Positions 9,284-17,548 of a stretch of 64,000 nt of DNA are shown in pieces. The DNA is taken from NCBI GenBank assembly GCA_965216535.1, contig OZ244175.1:1240001-1304000 (forward strand), given 5' to 3'. The notes below the pieces were generated by a model. That model worked only from the letters and a program-made list of their open reading frames with translations. It made no database searches and was not told where the DNA came from. Made by a program: the position numbers and the translations under genes. Each line of letters starts with the position of its first letter. The first letter of the stretch is position 1. This DNA is from Hoeflea_A sp965216535 (lineage in GTDB: Bacteria; Pseudomonadota; Alphaproteobacteria; Rhizobiales; Rhizobiaceae).

Positions 9284-10378
9284 ATGACCGCAACGAAACC
9301 GGAACCGAAACCGGGCGTTATGGATATCGCCGCTTATGTGCCGGGGCGCGAGAAGGCACACGGTGTTGAGCGGGTCTACAAACTGTCAGCCAATGAGACG
9401 CCGCTCGGCGCAAGCCCGAAGGCTGTTGGAGCGCTGTCCGAGATCGCCGACCGGCTGCAGATTTATCCCGACGGAAATGCCACGGCTTTGTGCAATGCGA
9501 TCGCCGAGGTGCATGGTCTCAATCCTGCGAACATCCTATGTGGCAACGGTTCAGACGAACTGCTGACGCTGCTGTGCCAGGCCTATCTGAGCCCCGGCGA
9601 CGAGGGCATCGTCACCGAGCACGGCTTCCTGGTCTACAAGATCCAGATCATGGCTGCCGGGGCAACGCCGGTAACAGTCAAGGAAACCGATTGCCGAGCC
9701 GATGTCGATGCGATCCTCGCGGCAGTTACCGACAAGACCAAGATCGTCTTCCTGGCCAACCCCAACAATCCGACAGGCACCTATCTGCCGATCGAAGAAG
9801 TGCGGCGCCTGCAGGCCGGGCTGCCCGGTGATGTATTGCTGGTGCTCGATGCGGCCTATGCCGAATACGTGCGCCGCAACGACTACGAGTCGGGCATTGA
9901 ACTGGTCTCGTCCAACGACAACGTCGTCATGACCCGCACTTTCTCAAAAATCTATGGTCTGGCTGGCCTGCGAGTCGGTTGGTGCTATGCGCCGAAACAC
10001 GTGATGGATGTGCTGCACCGCATCCGCGGACCGTTCAACATGAATGCCGCGGCGATAGCCGCGGGCGTCGCCGCCGTGCGCGATCGTGCGCATCTCGACA
10101 AGTCAGTCGCCCATAATGAAACCTGGCGGCTCAGGCTGACGGAAGGGCTGGAAGCGCTGGGGCTAACGGTCACACCGTCGGTCGGCAATTTCGTGCTCAT
10201 CCATTTCGGCTCGGAACCGGGCCGGACGGCCGCCGATGCCGATGAGTTTCTGTCGGCGCGGGGCTACCTGTTGCGGCGTGTGACGGCCTATGGCTTTCCC
10301 GACGCGTTGCGCATGAGTGTCGGCTCGCAGGAAGCCAATGAGGGCGTGTTGGCGGCGCTGAAGGAGTTTCTGGACTGA
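9284..10378 (+). CDS. hisC: Histidinol-phosphate aminotransferase
   Basis: This 364-residue fold-type I PLP aminotransferase has the HisC pattern: LSANETPLG near residue 34, GNGSDELL, ANPNNPTGTYL, LDAAYAEYV and the PLP lysine Lys222 in TFSKIYGLAGLRVGW. It catalyses the histidinol-phosphate/imidazole-acetol-phosphate step of histidine synthesis. Because it is fused in translation to tyrC (TGATG overlap), it probably also serves aromatic amino acid transamination. The ATG at 9284 has AGGG nine bases upstream; an ATG at 9275 has no room for a ribosome site. A small hairpin (GGGCGC/GCGCCC, 9248-9264) lies just before the ribosome site. Confidence 0.92.
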   Translation: MTATKPEPKPGVMDIAAYVPGREKAHGVERVYKLSANETPLGASPKAVGALSEIADRLQIYPDGNATALCNAIAEVHGLNPANILCGNGSDELLTLLCQAYLSPGDEGIVTEHGFLVYKIQIMAAGATPVTVKETDCRADVDAILAAVTDKTKIVFLANPNNPTGTYLPIEEVRRLQAGLPGDVLLVLDAAYAEYVRRNDYESGIELVSSNDNVVMTRTFSKIYGLAGLRVGWCYAPKHVMDVLHRIRGPFNMNAAAIAAGVAAVRDRAHLDKSVAHNETWRLRLTEGLEALGLTVTPSVGNFVLIHFGSEPGRTAADADEFLSARGYLLRRVTAYGFPDALRMSVGSQEANEGVLAALKEFLD

Positions 10379-11316
10379 TGAGCCATTTCAACAAGATCGC
10401 GCTGATCGGCATCGGTTTGATCGGCTCGTCGCTGGCGCGGGTGATCCGTGAGAAGGGGCTTGCCGACAAGATCACGGTCGCCAGCAAGACATCGGAGACG
10501 CTGGAGCGGGCGCACCAGCTCGAACTGGGCGATTCCTACACGACATCGAGTGCCGAAGCCGCGCGCGACGCGGATCTGGTCATCGTCAGCGTGCCGGTCG
10601 GCGCTTCGGGGCGAGTGGCCCGCGACATCGAAAGCGTGTTGAAACCCGGGGCCATTTTGACGGACGTCGGATCGACGAAGAAGTCGGTCATCGAGCAGAT
10701 GCAGCCCTTCGTTCCCGAGGGCGTGCACTTCATTCCAGGTCACCCGATTGCGGGTACCGAGCATTCGGGTCCGGATGCCGGCTTCGCGAGCCTCTTCGAA
10801 GGCCGCTGGTGCATTCTGACGCCACCGCCTGGCACCGACGAGGCCGCACTGCAGACACTCACAGAGTTCTGGCAGGATTGCGGCTCCATGGTCGATCGCA
10901 TGGACGCCGATCACCACGACCTTGTGCTTGCCATCGTCTCGCACCTGCCGCAGATCATTGCCTACAACATCGTCGGTACGGCCGACGACCTGGAGGCGGT
11001 CACCAAGTCGCAGGTGATCAAGTATTCCGCGTCCGGTTTCCGTGACTTTACCCGCCTGGCGGCCTCGGACCCGACCATGTGGCGCGATGTCTGCCTCAAC
11101 AACCGAGATGCCATCCTGGAAATGCTGGCGCGCTTTTCAGAAGACCTGTCGTCGCTGCAACGGGCAATCCGCTGGGGCGATGGCGACAAGCTCTTCGACC
11201 TGTTCAGCCGCACCCGCCACATCCGCAAGTCGATCATCGAGGCGGGTCAGGATGTCGACGTGCCCGATTTCGGTCGCCACGTGGCGACCACCGAGCCGGC
11301 GGAAGGGGCTGAATAG
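10378..11316 (+). CDS. tyrC: Prephenate/arogenate dehydrogenase family protein
   Basis: This 312-residue cytoplasmic dehydrogenase begins with a Rossmann nucleotide-binding motif (GIGLIGSSLA, residues 11-20), followed by DVGSTKKSV and the active-site stretch PGHPIAGTEHSG near residue 122. This is the TyrA/TyrC cyclohexadienyl dehydrogenase layout with no fused chorismate mutase or ACT domain. It makes the last dehydrogenation in tyrosine synthesis. Its ATG shares one base with the hisC stop (TGATG), so the two are translationally coupled. It ends 2 bp from the convergent sirtuin gene. Confidence 0.9.
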   Translation: MSHFNKIALIGIGLIGSSLARVIREKGLADKITVASKTSETLERAHQLELGDSYTTSSAEAARDADLVIVSVPVGASGRVARDIESVLKPGAILTDVGSTKKSVIEQMQPFVPEGVHFIPGHPIAGTEHSGPDAGFASLFEGRWCILTPPPGTDEAALQTLTEFWQDCGSMVDRMDADHHDLVLAIVSHLPQIIAYNIVGTADDLEAVTKSQVIKYSASGFRDFTRLAASDPTMWRDVCLNNRDAILEMLARFSEDLSSLQRAIRWGDGDKLFDLFSRTRHIRKSIIEAGQDVDVPDFGRHVATTEPAEGAE

Positions 11317-11318
11317 GC

Positions 11319-12029
11319 TCAGCCTTTCAGCAGCCGCTCCACATAGGCCGGCACGACCTCTGTCGCCTTGCCGTGAATGGCTTCATCGAAGCGCGAGATG
11401 ACCTCGGACGGCTCCAGGTTGAGTTCCACCGTGTGGGCTCCGGCCGAAAAAGCTTCGGCAACGAATCCGGCGGCCGGGTAGACATTGCCGCTGGTGCCGA
11501 TCGAAAGGAACAGGTCGCACTGGCGGAGTGCGGCATAGATGCGGTCCATCTGGTAGGGCATCTCACCGAACCAGACCACGTCGGGCCGAAGGCCGCCGCT
11601 CGTATCGCATCGCTCACAGACTGTGTCGACCGTCAGGTCGTCATTTTCCCAGGGCGAGCGGGTGCCGCAATTCATGCAGAGCTTTTTCAGCATCTCGCCG
11701 TGCATGTGAATGAGATTGTTCGTTCCGGCCCATTCGTGCAGCGGATCGATGTTCTGCGTGACCGTCAGGACCTCTCCAGGGTGTTCGGCCTCCAGCCGTG
11801 CCAGCGCCTCATGCGCGGCATTCGGTTTGGCATCGCGGGAACCATTTCGCCGTTCGTTGTAAAAGGCCAACACCCGCTTCGGATCTCGCTCAAAGGCCTC
11901 TGGCGTCGCCACATCTTCGATGCGGACTTTCGACCAGATGCCGTCCTTGTCGCGAAACGTGGAAATGCCTGACTCCGCCGACAGGCCGGCGCCGGTGAGT
12001 ATAACGATGTGTTCGAAAGAACCGGTCAT
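11319..12029 (-). CDS. cobB: Sir2-family NAD-dependent protein deacylase (sirtuin, CobB-like)
   Basis: This 236-residue sirtuin has the NAD site GAGLSAESGISTFR (13-26), TQNIDPLHEWAG with the second-shell Asp, catalytic His110 and a four-cysteine zinc site at Cys118, Cys121, Cys138 and Cys141. Tyr57 and Arg60 (FYNERR) match the Tyr-x-x-Arg pair that lets class III sirtuins such as SIRT5 and CobB remove acidic acyl groups. It removes acyl groups from lysines using NAD+. Its ATG overlaps the stop of the FadR-type regulator by 4 bp, so the two are co-translated. That pairing with a regulator next to lactate uptake genes is notable. Confidence 0.9.
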   Translation of the reverse strand: MTGSFEHIVILTGAGLSAESGISTFRDKDGIWSKVRIEDVATPEAFERDPKRVLAFYNERRNGSRDAKPNAAHEALARLEAEHPGEVLTVTQNIDPLHEWAGTNNLIHMHGEMLKKLCMNCGTRSPWENDDLTVDTVCERCDTSGGLRPDVVWFGEMPYQMDRIYAALRQCDLFLSIGTSGNVYPAAGFVAEAFSAGAHTVELNLEPSEVISRFDEAIHGKATEVVPAYVERLLKG

Positions 12030-12805
12030 GCGGTCATCAACGCCTGGCGCTTCTTCGCCATGTCCTCGCGTTTGCGGTCTTCCTGGCCGACGCGGAAGGA
12101 CCGTTCGACAAAATCGATGTGATCGCGTGCGGCCTGCTTCGCCCTTTCGGCATCGCCGGCGAGAATGGCGTTGCCGATCGCGTGGTGCTGTTGCAATAGA
12201 AGCTCGCCGGTTCCGTCGATGGTTCGTAGATAGTCGCGATTGTAGAAAATCCCGCGCCGGGTCAGTTCGTAGATGGATGCCATGGTGTGGATCAGCGTCG
12301 AATTGTGGCTGGCGTCGACAATGGCCGAGTGGAAACGGATGTCATATTCCTGCGCGGCCTTGGTGTCTTCTGCGTCGTGGGCTTCCTGCAGTTTGTCCAT
12401 GATGTCCGACAGGATTGATTTGTCCACGCGTGTAGCTCGCCGGGCTGCCAGGTCAGCAGCAAAGCCTTCCTGCTCGCGGCGGTACTCCAGATAGTCGAAG
12501 AAGGCCGACTGATGCCGTGCGTAGAGATCGACCATGGCCGGTGAAAGCGCGGCGCCGGTAAGGGCTGCCACATAGGACCCTTCGCCGTGACGCACGCGCA
12601 GTAGATCGCGGTCTTCCAACCGCTTCAATGCCTCGCGCACCTTCTGGCGCGAAACGTCCAGGGTTTCCGCCAACTCCCGCTCGGGCGGCATCTTCGTGCC
12701 TTCCTTGAGAACGCCCGCCACAATCAGGTCTTCGATCTGACTGACGACGGCGTCGACCACCGTTTCGTGGTCTACTTTCTCGAAAATGATCTTCTCAAAC
12801 GACAT
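12026..12805 (-). CDS. FadR/LldR-type GntR family transcriptional regulator
   Basis: This 259-residue DNA-binding regulator has an N-terminal winged helix (residues about 12-80) with the GntR run MPPERELAETLDVSRQKVREAL. The all-helical C-terminal FCD domain carries the metal/effector residues of EYDIRFHSAIVDASHN. The ATG at 12805 lies six bases after GGGAAG; the GTG at 12811 would leave no spacing. Divergence from a TRAP transporter and an L-lactate dehydrogenase, and two TGGT-N-ACCA palindromes in the shared promoter, suggest it is an LldR-like repressor of these genes and of itself. The effector (lactate or another 2-hydroxy acid) is inferred. Confidence 0.88.
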   Translation of the reverse strand: MSFEKIIFEKVDHETVVDAVVSQIEDLIVAGVLKEGTKMPPERELAETLDVSRQKVREALKRLEDRDLLRVRHGEGSYVAALTGAALSPAMVDLYARHQSAFFDYLEYRREQEGFAADLAARRATRVDKSILSDIMDKLQEAHDAEDTKAAQEYDIRFHSAIVDASHNSTLIHTMASIYELTRRGIFYNRDYLRTIDGTGELLLQQHHAIGNAILAGDAERAKQAARDHIDFVERSFRVGQEDRKREDMAKKRQALMTA

Positions 12806-13032
12806 TCGCACTTCCCGTTTCGCGGCGGCGCCTAGTGGTTCGGAAGGTATACCGCTCGATAACGTTTTTCAAACACGCATTGTGTTCGTGGCTATCTCTG
12901 TTTGCTTGAACTGTCCTAATTATCTGAAATTTTTGCGAAAAAATCTCATCAGAAGCTCTTCGATAAAGTTGGCGGGAGCCTGCGTAGTTCTACTGCGACG
13001 CGACGACGCACCCCGTACGGCCGTTGATTCCT

Positions 13033-13092
13033 TTGACAGGCCAATTGGTCTGTTTTATAGACCACTTACTCAGTGGTATATAATATAGACCA
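13033..13092 (+). promoter_or_regulatory. Promoter with two FadR-type operators for the lactate TRAP operon
   Basis: A strong sigma70-type promoter is visible: TTGACA at 13033-13038, a 17-bp spacer and TATAGA at 13056-13061. Two 19-bp inverted repeats overlie it: TGGTCTGTTTTATAGACCA (13046-13064, covering the -10) and TGGTATATAATATAGACCA (13074-13092, around the start site and just downstream). They share TGGT...ATAGACCA and are 28 bp apart. TGGT-N-ACCA is the known half-site pattern of FadR-subfamily GntR proteins, and the FadR-type gene at 12026-12805 is divergent. Binding would block the promoter. The rest of the 354-bp gap (12806-13032 and 13093-13159) shows nothing else recognisable. Confidence 0.72.
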
Positions 13093-13159
13093 CTTGAGAT
13101 GTCGGGTTCGGCGACGGTTTCGCCTTCGTTTGAACCGCCAATCGTTCCTGGAGGAAATC

Positions 13160-14212
13160 ATGAACAAGGTTCTTATCGCTTTCGCCGCAGCCCTCTCGGC
13201 CTCGATCGCCGCAACTGCGGTCAATGCCGCCGACAAGCTGCTGCTGAAGACGCCGATCGCGTTTTCGACCGCGCTGCCGGGTCTCGGTTCTCCGATCCCG
13301 CGCGTTGCCGAGCAGCTCGACAGAATGTCCGGTGGGACGCTGCGGATGAAGGTCTACGAGCCCAACAAGCTGGTACCGCCCTTCGAAATTCTTGATGCTG
13401 TTTCGTCCGGCAAGATCAATTCCGGCTACACGACGGCCGGCTACTGGGCCGGCAAGATCCCGGCCGCGCCGCTGTTTTCTGCCGTGCCGTTCGGTCCCGA
13501 AGCGGGCGAATACATGGCCTGGCTCTACTACGGCAACGGTCTCGACCTTTACCAGGAAATGTATGACAGCGCCGGCTTCAACGTTAAGGTTCTGCCCTGC
13601 GCGATCATCGCACCCGAAACGTCCGGCTGGTTTGCCGAGGAGATCGAGTCGGTTGAAGATCTCAACGGCCTGAAAATGCGATTCTTCGGACTTGGCGGCA
13701 AGGTCATGCAAAAGCTCGGCGTCGCTACGTCGCTGCTGCCCGGTGGCGAGATCTTCCCGGCTCTGGAGAAAGGCGCCATTGACGCCACCGAGTTCTCCAT
13801 GCCAGCGATCGATGCCCGTCTCGGCTTCCACAAACTGGTCAAATACAACTACTTCCCCGGCTGGCACCAGCAGGCAACGGTATTCGAACTGTTGGTCAAC
13901 AAGGATGTCTGGAACGAGGCCTCGGACCAGCACAAGGCGATCATCGAGAACGCCTGCAAGGCTTCCATGACAGACAGCTTTGCCGAAGGCGAGGCAATCC
14001 AGCACGAAGCACTGCTCGACAACGTCAACAACAACGGCGTGACCATCAAGCAGTGGTCGCCCGAGATGCTGGAAACGTTCCGTGCAACCTGGGCTGAAGT
14101 CGCTGCCGAAGAATCCGGCGATGCCTTCTTCAAGAAGGTTCTCGACGACATGAACAACTTTCGCGACGGCTACCAGATCTGGAAGACCAACGCCTTCCTG
14201 CCGCGCAGCTAA
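13160..14212 (+). CDS. TRAP transporter substrate-binding protein (DctP/TakP-like), likely lactate
   Basis: This 350-residue periplasmic binding protein has a Sec signal peptide (residues 1-23, cleavage after VNA). It has the DctP-family core, including the motif LKMRFFGLGGKVMQKLGV near residue 172 with the conserved Arg that binds the carboxylate of the ligand, and LPGGEIFPALEKGAID. This is the 2-oxo/2-hydroxy-acid branch typified by TakP and calcium-lactate-binding proteins. The ATG at 13160 follows GAGGAAAT. The longer frame back to 13073 overlaps the operator and is not used. It would deliver ligand to the fused DctQM protein. Lactate is inferred from the L-lactate dehydrogenase downstream. 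Confidence 0.88.
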   Translation: MNKVLIAFAAALSASIAATAVNAADKLLLKTPIAFSTALPGLGSPIPRVAEQLDRMSGGTLRMKVYEPNKLVPPFEILDAVSSGKINSGYTTAGYWAGKIPAAPLFSAVPFGPEAGEYMAWLYYGNGLDLYQEMYDSAGFNVKVLPCAIIAPETSGWFAEEIESVEDLNGLKMRFFGLGGKVMQKLGVATSLLPGGEIFPALEKGAIDATEFSMPAIDARLGFHKLVKYNYFPGWHQQATVFELLVNKDVWNEASDQHKAIIENACKASMTDSFAEGEAIQHEALLDNVNNNGVTIKQWSPEMLETFRATWAEVAAEESGDAFFKKVLDDMNNFRDGYQIWKTNAFLPRS

Positions 14213-14227
14213 TCAACCTTTGCGAAC

Positions 14228-14251
14228 GCGGGAGGCCACACGGCCTCCCGC
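14228..14251 (+). promoter_or_regulatory. Intercistronic hairpin after the TRAP binding-protein gene
   Basis: GCGGGAGGCC (14228-14237) and GGCCTCCCGC (14242-14251) form a perfect 10-bp GC-rich stem with a 4-base loop, 16 bases after the dctP-type stop codon. No T-run follows, so it is not a standard intrinsic terminator. Its position suggests partial termination or protection of the upstream message, which would give more binding protein than membrane protein. Confidence 0.6.
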
Positions 14252-14309
14252 CGACAGTTATGCGTCGACGTGATCCCATCGCGTTGGCAACGGTTTTCGG
14301 GAGGTAACA

Positions 14310-16376
14310 ATGGCAGCCGACAAGACGATCGATAAAGATGCGATCGAGACCTACGAGGAGATCCTCGAGCACAAGGACGAGGATACCTACCGGCCGGCGC
14401 TGCTTATCGACAGCTTCGTCAAATCCATCGGCCACGTGGTCATGTGGGCCAATCTCCTGCTGATCGCCGCGATCACGACCCAGGTCCTGCTGCGTTACCT
14501 GTTCAATCAGAACTACCCGAAGCTCGACGAGATTCAGTGGCACTTCTATGGCCTCGTCACCATGATCGGGGTTTCCTATGCCCTGGTGACAGACAGCCAT
14601 GTGCGGGTCGACGTCCTGCACATGACCCTGAGCCGAAAGGTCCAGCGCATCATCGAACTGGCCGGATTGCTGCTCTTGCTCACGCCGGTGCTCTACCTGA
14701 TGATCGATCAGGGCTACGACTATTTCTACGAAAGCTTCCGGGTCAGCGAACGCTCGGACAGCCCGACCGGCCTGCCGGCGCGCTGGGCCTTCAAGGCCGT
14801 CATACCAGTCAGCTTCGTGTTGCTTGCTTTGGCAGCCCTTGCCCGCGTGTTGCACGATGCGCACGCGTTGTTCAGCCGACCGCAGGAGGCAACGATCAGC
14901 AGCGGCCTCAAGCCGTTGATCACGGTCGTGCTGCTGTTGCTCGCCGTTGGAGCCGGATTGTCGACCCTGGTGGAAACCACCGAGGAGATGCTGGTCATCG
15001 GCATGTTTGCAGCCTTCATCGCGCTGCTGTTCACCGGATTTCCCGTCGCCTGGACACTTGCCGGCGTCGGTGTGCTGTTCTGCGGCCTGGCCTATCTGTT
15101 CGACAACGACCTGATGGAGTGGACCGGCCTGGAAGCGACCTTCACCGGCCTCGACTACCTGACGCTCGGAGCGGTGGTGAACCGCGTCTACGCGACCATG
15201 TCCAATGCAGTGCTGGTTGCCCTGCCGATGTTCATCTTCATGGGGCTGATGCTTGACGAGAGTGGCGTCGCCCAACGGCTGATGTCGTCCATGCAGCGCC
15301 TGTTCGGCACGGTGCGCGGCGGCCTGGCAATTACCGTGACGCTGATCGGCATCATCCTGGCGGCGTCCACTGGCATCATCGGCGCTTCCGTCGTGCTGCT
15401 CGGCGTTCTGTCGCTGCCGTCGATGATCAAGCAGAAATACGCGCCACCGCTGGCCGCCGGCGTCGTCTCCGCATCCGGCACACTCGGCATTCTCATTCCG
15501 CCGTCCATCATGCTGGTCATCATGGCCGACCAGATGGCACTTTCGGTCGGCGACCTGTTCATGGCGGCGGTGCTGCCGGGCATCATCCTGGGCGGTCTAT
15601 ATCTGCTCTACATTTTTGCCCGTGCCTATTTCGATCCGAAGGCCGCGCCAGTGCCGGAGGATGCGGTCGGGCCGGATTGGGCTGCTGTTCGTGACGTGCT
15701 GGTGGCGGTTCTGCCGACCTTCGGGCTGATTTTGGCGGTGCTCGGATCGATCTTCGCCGGCATTACCACCCCGACCGAGGCTTCCGGCATCGGCGCCTTG
15801 GGCGCAACGCTGCTGGCCGTTGCCTACCGCAAACTCACCTTCGCAAAGCTGCGTGCCGTCCTGGTGTCGACCTTCAATACCACGGCCTATATCTTCGCGA
15901 TCTTTCTCGGTGCGACGATCTTCTCATACGTGTTGCGCGAGCTTGGCGGTGACGAGTTCATCGAAGGCATGATCAGCTCGACCGGCCTCGGCGCCACGGG
16001 AACGATCCTGTTCATTCTGGCCATCGTCTTCCTGCTTGGCTTCGTGCTCGACTGGATCGAGATCACCCTGATCGCCCTGCCATTGATGCGGCCGATCGTC
16101 AACGGCCTCGGCCTCGACATCCCGGGTTACGGCGAGCTCGACGAGCCGGCACTGATCTGGTTCGTCATCCTGGTGGCCGTCACTCTTCAGACGTCTTTCC
16201 TGACGCCGCCCGTGGGCTTTGCGCTGTTCTACCTGAAGGGGGTCTGTCCGCCGGAAATCCGGTTGCCTGACATCTACCGAGGGATCATCCCGTTCGTGAT
16301 CCTGCAGCTCGCGGGTCTCGCCATCGTGTTCCTCTTTCCGTGGCTCGCCACCTGGCTGCCATCGGTTGCCTACTGA
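14310..16376 (+). CDS. TRAP transporter fused permease (DctQ-DctM)
   Basis: This 688-residue inner-membrane protein joins both TRAP permease subunits. Residues about 30-190 are a DctQ-type four-helix domain (small subunit). Residues about 225-685 are the DctM large subunit with about twelve segments and the family motifs GFPVAWTLAGVGVLF, ILIPPSIMLVIMADQ and TPPVGFALFYLKG. The start at 14310 has GGGAGGTAAC just upstream. It uses the sodium gradient to import the ligand delivered by the 13160-14212 binding protein. Fused QM proteins are common in the TakP-like branch. The L-lactate dehydrogenase starts 20 bp after its stop. Confidence 0.92.
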   Translation: MAADKTIDKDAIETYEEILEHKDEDTYRPALLIDSFVKSIGHVVMWANLLLIAAITTQVLLRYLFNQNYPKLDEIQWHFYGLVTMIGVSYALVTDSHVRVDVLHMTLSRKVQRIIELAGLLLLLTPVLYLMIDQGYDYFYESFRVSERSDSPTGLPARWAFKAVIPVSFVLLALAALARVLHDAHALFSRPQEATISSGLKPLITVVLLLLAVGAGLSTLVETTEEMLVIGMFAAFIALLFTGFPVAWTLAGVGVLFCGLAYLFDNDLMEWTGLEATFTGLDYLTLGAVVNRVYATMSNAVLVALPMFIFMGLMLDESGVAQRLMSSMQRLFGTVRGGLAITVTLIGIILAASTGIIGASVVLLGVLSLPSMIKQKYAPPLAAGVVSASGTLGILIPPSIMLVIMADQMALSVGDLFMAAVLPGIILGGLYLLYIFARAYFDPKAAPVPEDAVGPDWAAVRDVLVAVLPTFGLILAVLGSIFAGITTPTEASGIGALGATLLAVAYRKLTFAKLRAVLVSTFNTTAYIFAIFLGATIFSYVLRELGGDEFIEGMISSTGLGATGTILFILAIVFLLGFVLDWIEITLIALPLMRPIVNGLGLDIPGYGELDEPALIWFVILVAVTLQTSFLTPPVGFALFYLKGVCPPEIRLPDIYRGIIPFVILQLAGLAIVFLFPWLATWLPSVAY

Positions 16377-16396
16377 AGAAGCGAAGGAGGATTTCG

Positions 16397-17548
16397 ATGG
16401 GTCTCGCGCATTGCCACAACTTCCAGGACTTCCGCACGCTTGCCCGGCGGCGTCTGCCGGCACCGATCTTCGACTATATCGATGGTGGGGCCGACGACGA
16501 GGTCACCCGTCGGCGCAACACGGAAGCGTTCGAGAGCTGCGACCTGGTTCCCAACGTGCTGGCCGGGGTTGGGGACGTCGACCTGTCCGTCACCGTCATG
16601 GGGCAGAAACTCGCCATGCCGATCTACTGTTCGCCGACGGCGTTGCAGCGGCTGTTCCACCATCGCGGCGAGCGCGCTGTGGCCGCAGCGGCAGCGAAAT
16701 ATAGAACCATGTTCGGTGTGTCGTCGCTGGGAACCGTCAGCCTGGAAGAAATCGCCGAGAACTATGACACGCCGCAGGTCTACCAGTTCTATTTCCACAA
16801 GGATCGCGGACTCAACCGGGCGATGCTGGAACGGGCCAAGGCGGCCGGCATTCCCGTGCTCATGCTGACCGTGGATTCGATCGTCGGGGGAAATCGCGAG
16901 CGCGATCTGCGGACCGGATTTTCCATTCCTTTCCGGCTGACGGTGGGAGGCATGGCAAGCTTTGCGATGAAGCCCATGTGGGGCATCAACTACGTCACCC
17001 ATGAGCGCTTCCGGCTGCCGCAGATCGAGGAGCACGGCAAGCTTAACGGCAACATGACGTCTTCGATCGCCGGCTATTTCAATGATATGCTCGATCCGAC
17101 CCTGAACTGGAAGGATGCCGAGGAAATGTGCCGGCTCTGGGACGGCCAATTCTGTCTGAAGGGCATCATGAGTGTCGAGGACGCGAAGAAGGCCGTCGAC
17201 ATCGGCTGCACCGGAATTATCGTCTCCAATCATGGCGGGCGGCAGCTCGACGGATCGCGCAGCCCCTTCGACCAGCTGGCCGAAATCGTCGATGCCGTGG
17301 GTGACAAGGTCGACGTCATTCTCGACAGCGGCATCCAGCGCGGCACTCACGTGATCAAGGCTCTGTCGCTCGGAGCAAAAGCCGTCAGCGGCGGTCGATT
17401 CTATCTTTATGCTTTGGCCGCTGCCGGCCAACCGGGTGTGGAACGGGCTCTCGGCCTGATGCGGGCGGAGATCGAACGCGACCTCAAGCTGATGGGACGC
17501 ACCGCGATCGATCAACTGTCGCCAAACAATCTCCGGTTTCGCAATTAA
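16397..17548 (+). CDS. lldD: FMN-dependent alpha-hydroxy-acid (L-lactate) dehydrogenase
   Basis: This 383-residue TIM-barrel flavoprotein belongs to the glycolate oxidase/L-lactate dehydrogenase family. Key residues are visible: Tyr27 (FDYIDGGADDE), Asp160 (TVD), Lys255, catalytic His279 and substrate Arg282 in SNHGGRQLDGS, and the FMN-phosphate stretch DSGIQRGTHVIKALSLGAKAV at about 310-330. It oxidises L-lactate (or a related 2-hydroxy acid) to the 2-oxo acid, passing electrons to the respiratory chain. The ATG at 16397 follows a strong AAGGAGG site. It shares an operon with the TRAP genes. Its TAA stop and that of the convergent gene overlap in a single TTAA. Confidence 0.88.
   Translation: MGLAHCHNFQDFRTLARRRLPAPIFDYIDGGADDEVTRRRNTEAFESCDLVPNVLAGVGDVDLSVTVMGQKLAMPIYCSPTALQRLFHHRGERAVAAAAAKYRTMFGVSSLGTVSLEEIAENYDTPQVYQFYFHKDRGLNRAMLERAKAAGIPVLMLTVDSIVGGNRERDLRTGFSIPFRLTVGGMASFAMKPMWGINYVTHERFRLPQIEEHGKLNGNMTSSIAGYFNDMLDPTLNWKDAEEMCRLWDGQFCLKGIMSVEDAKKAVDIGCTGIIVSNHGGRQLDGSRSPFDQLAEIVDAVGDKVDVILDSGIQRGTHVIKALSLGAKAVSGGRFYLYALAAAGQPGVERALGLMRAEIERDLKLMGRTAIDQLSPNNLRFRN

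Noticed and set aside
14130..15275. Minus-strand frame of 381 codons over the TRAP genes
   Set aside because: Antisense shadow, very rich in Gln/His/Asp; the plus strand encodes clear TRAP proteins.
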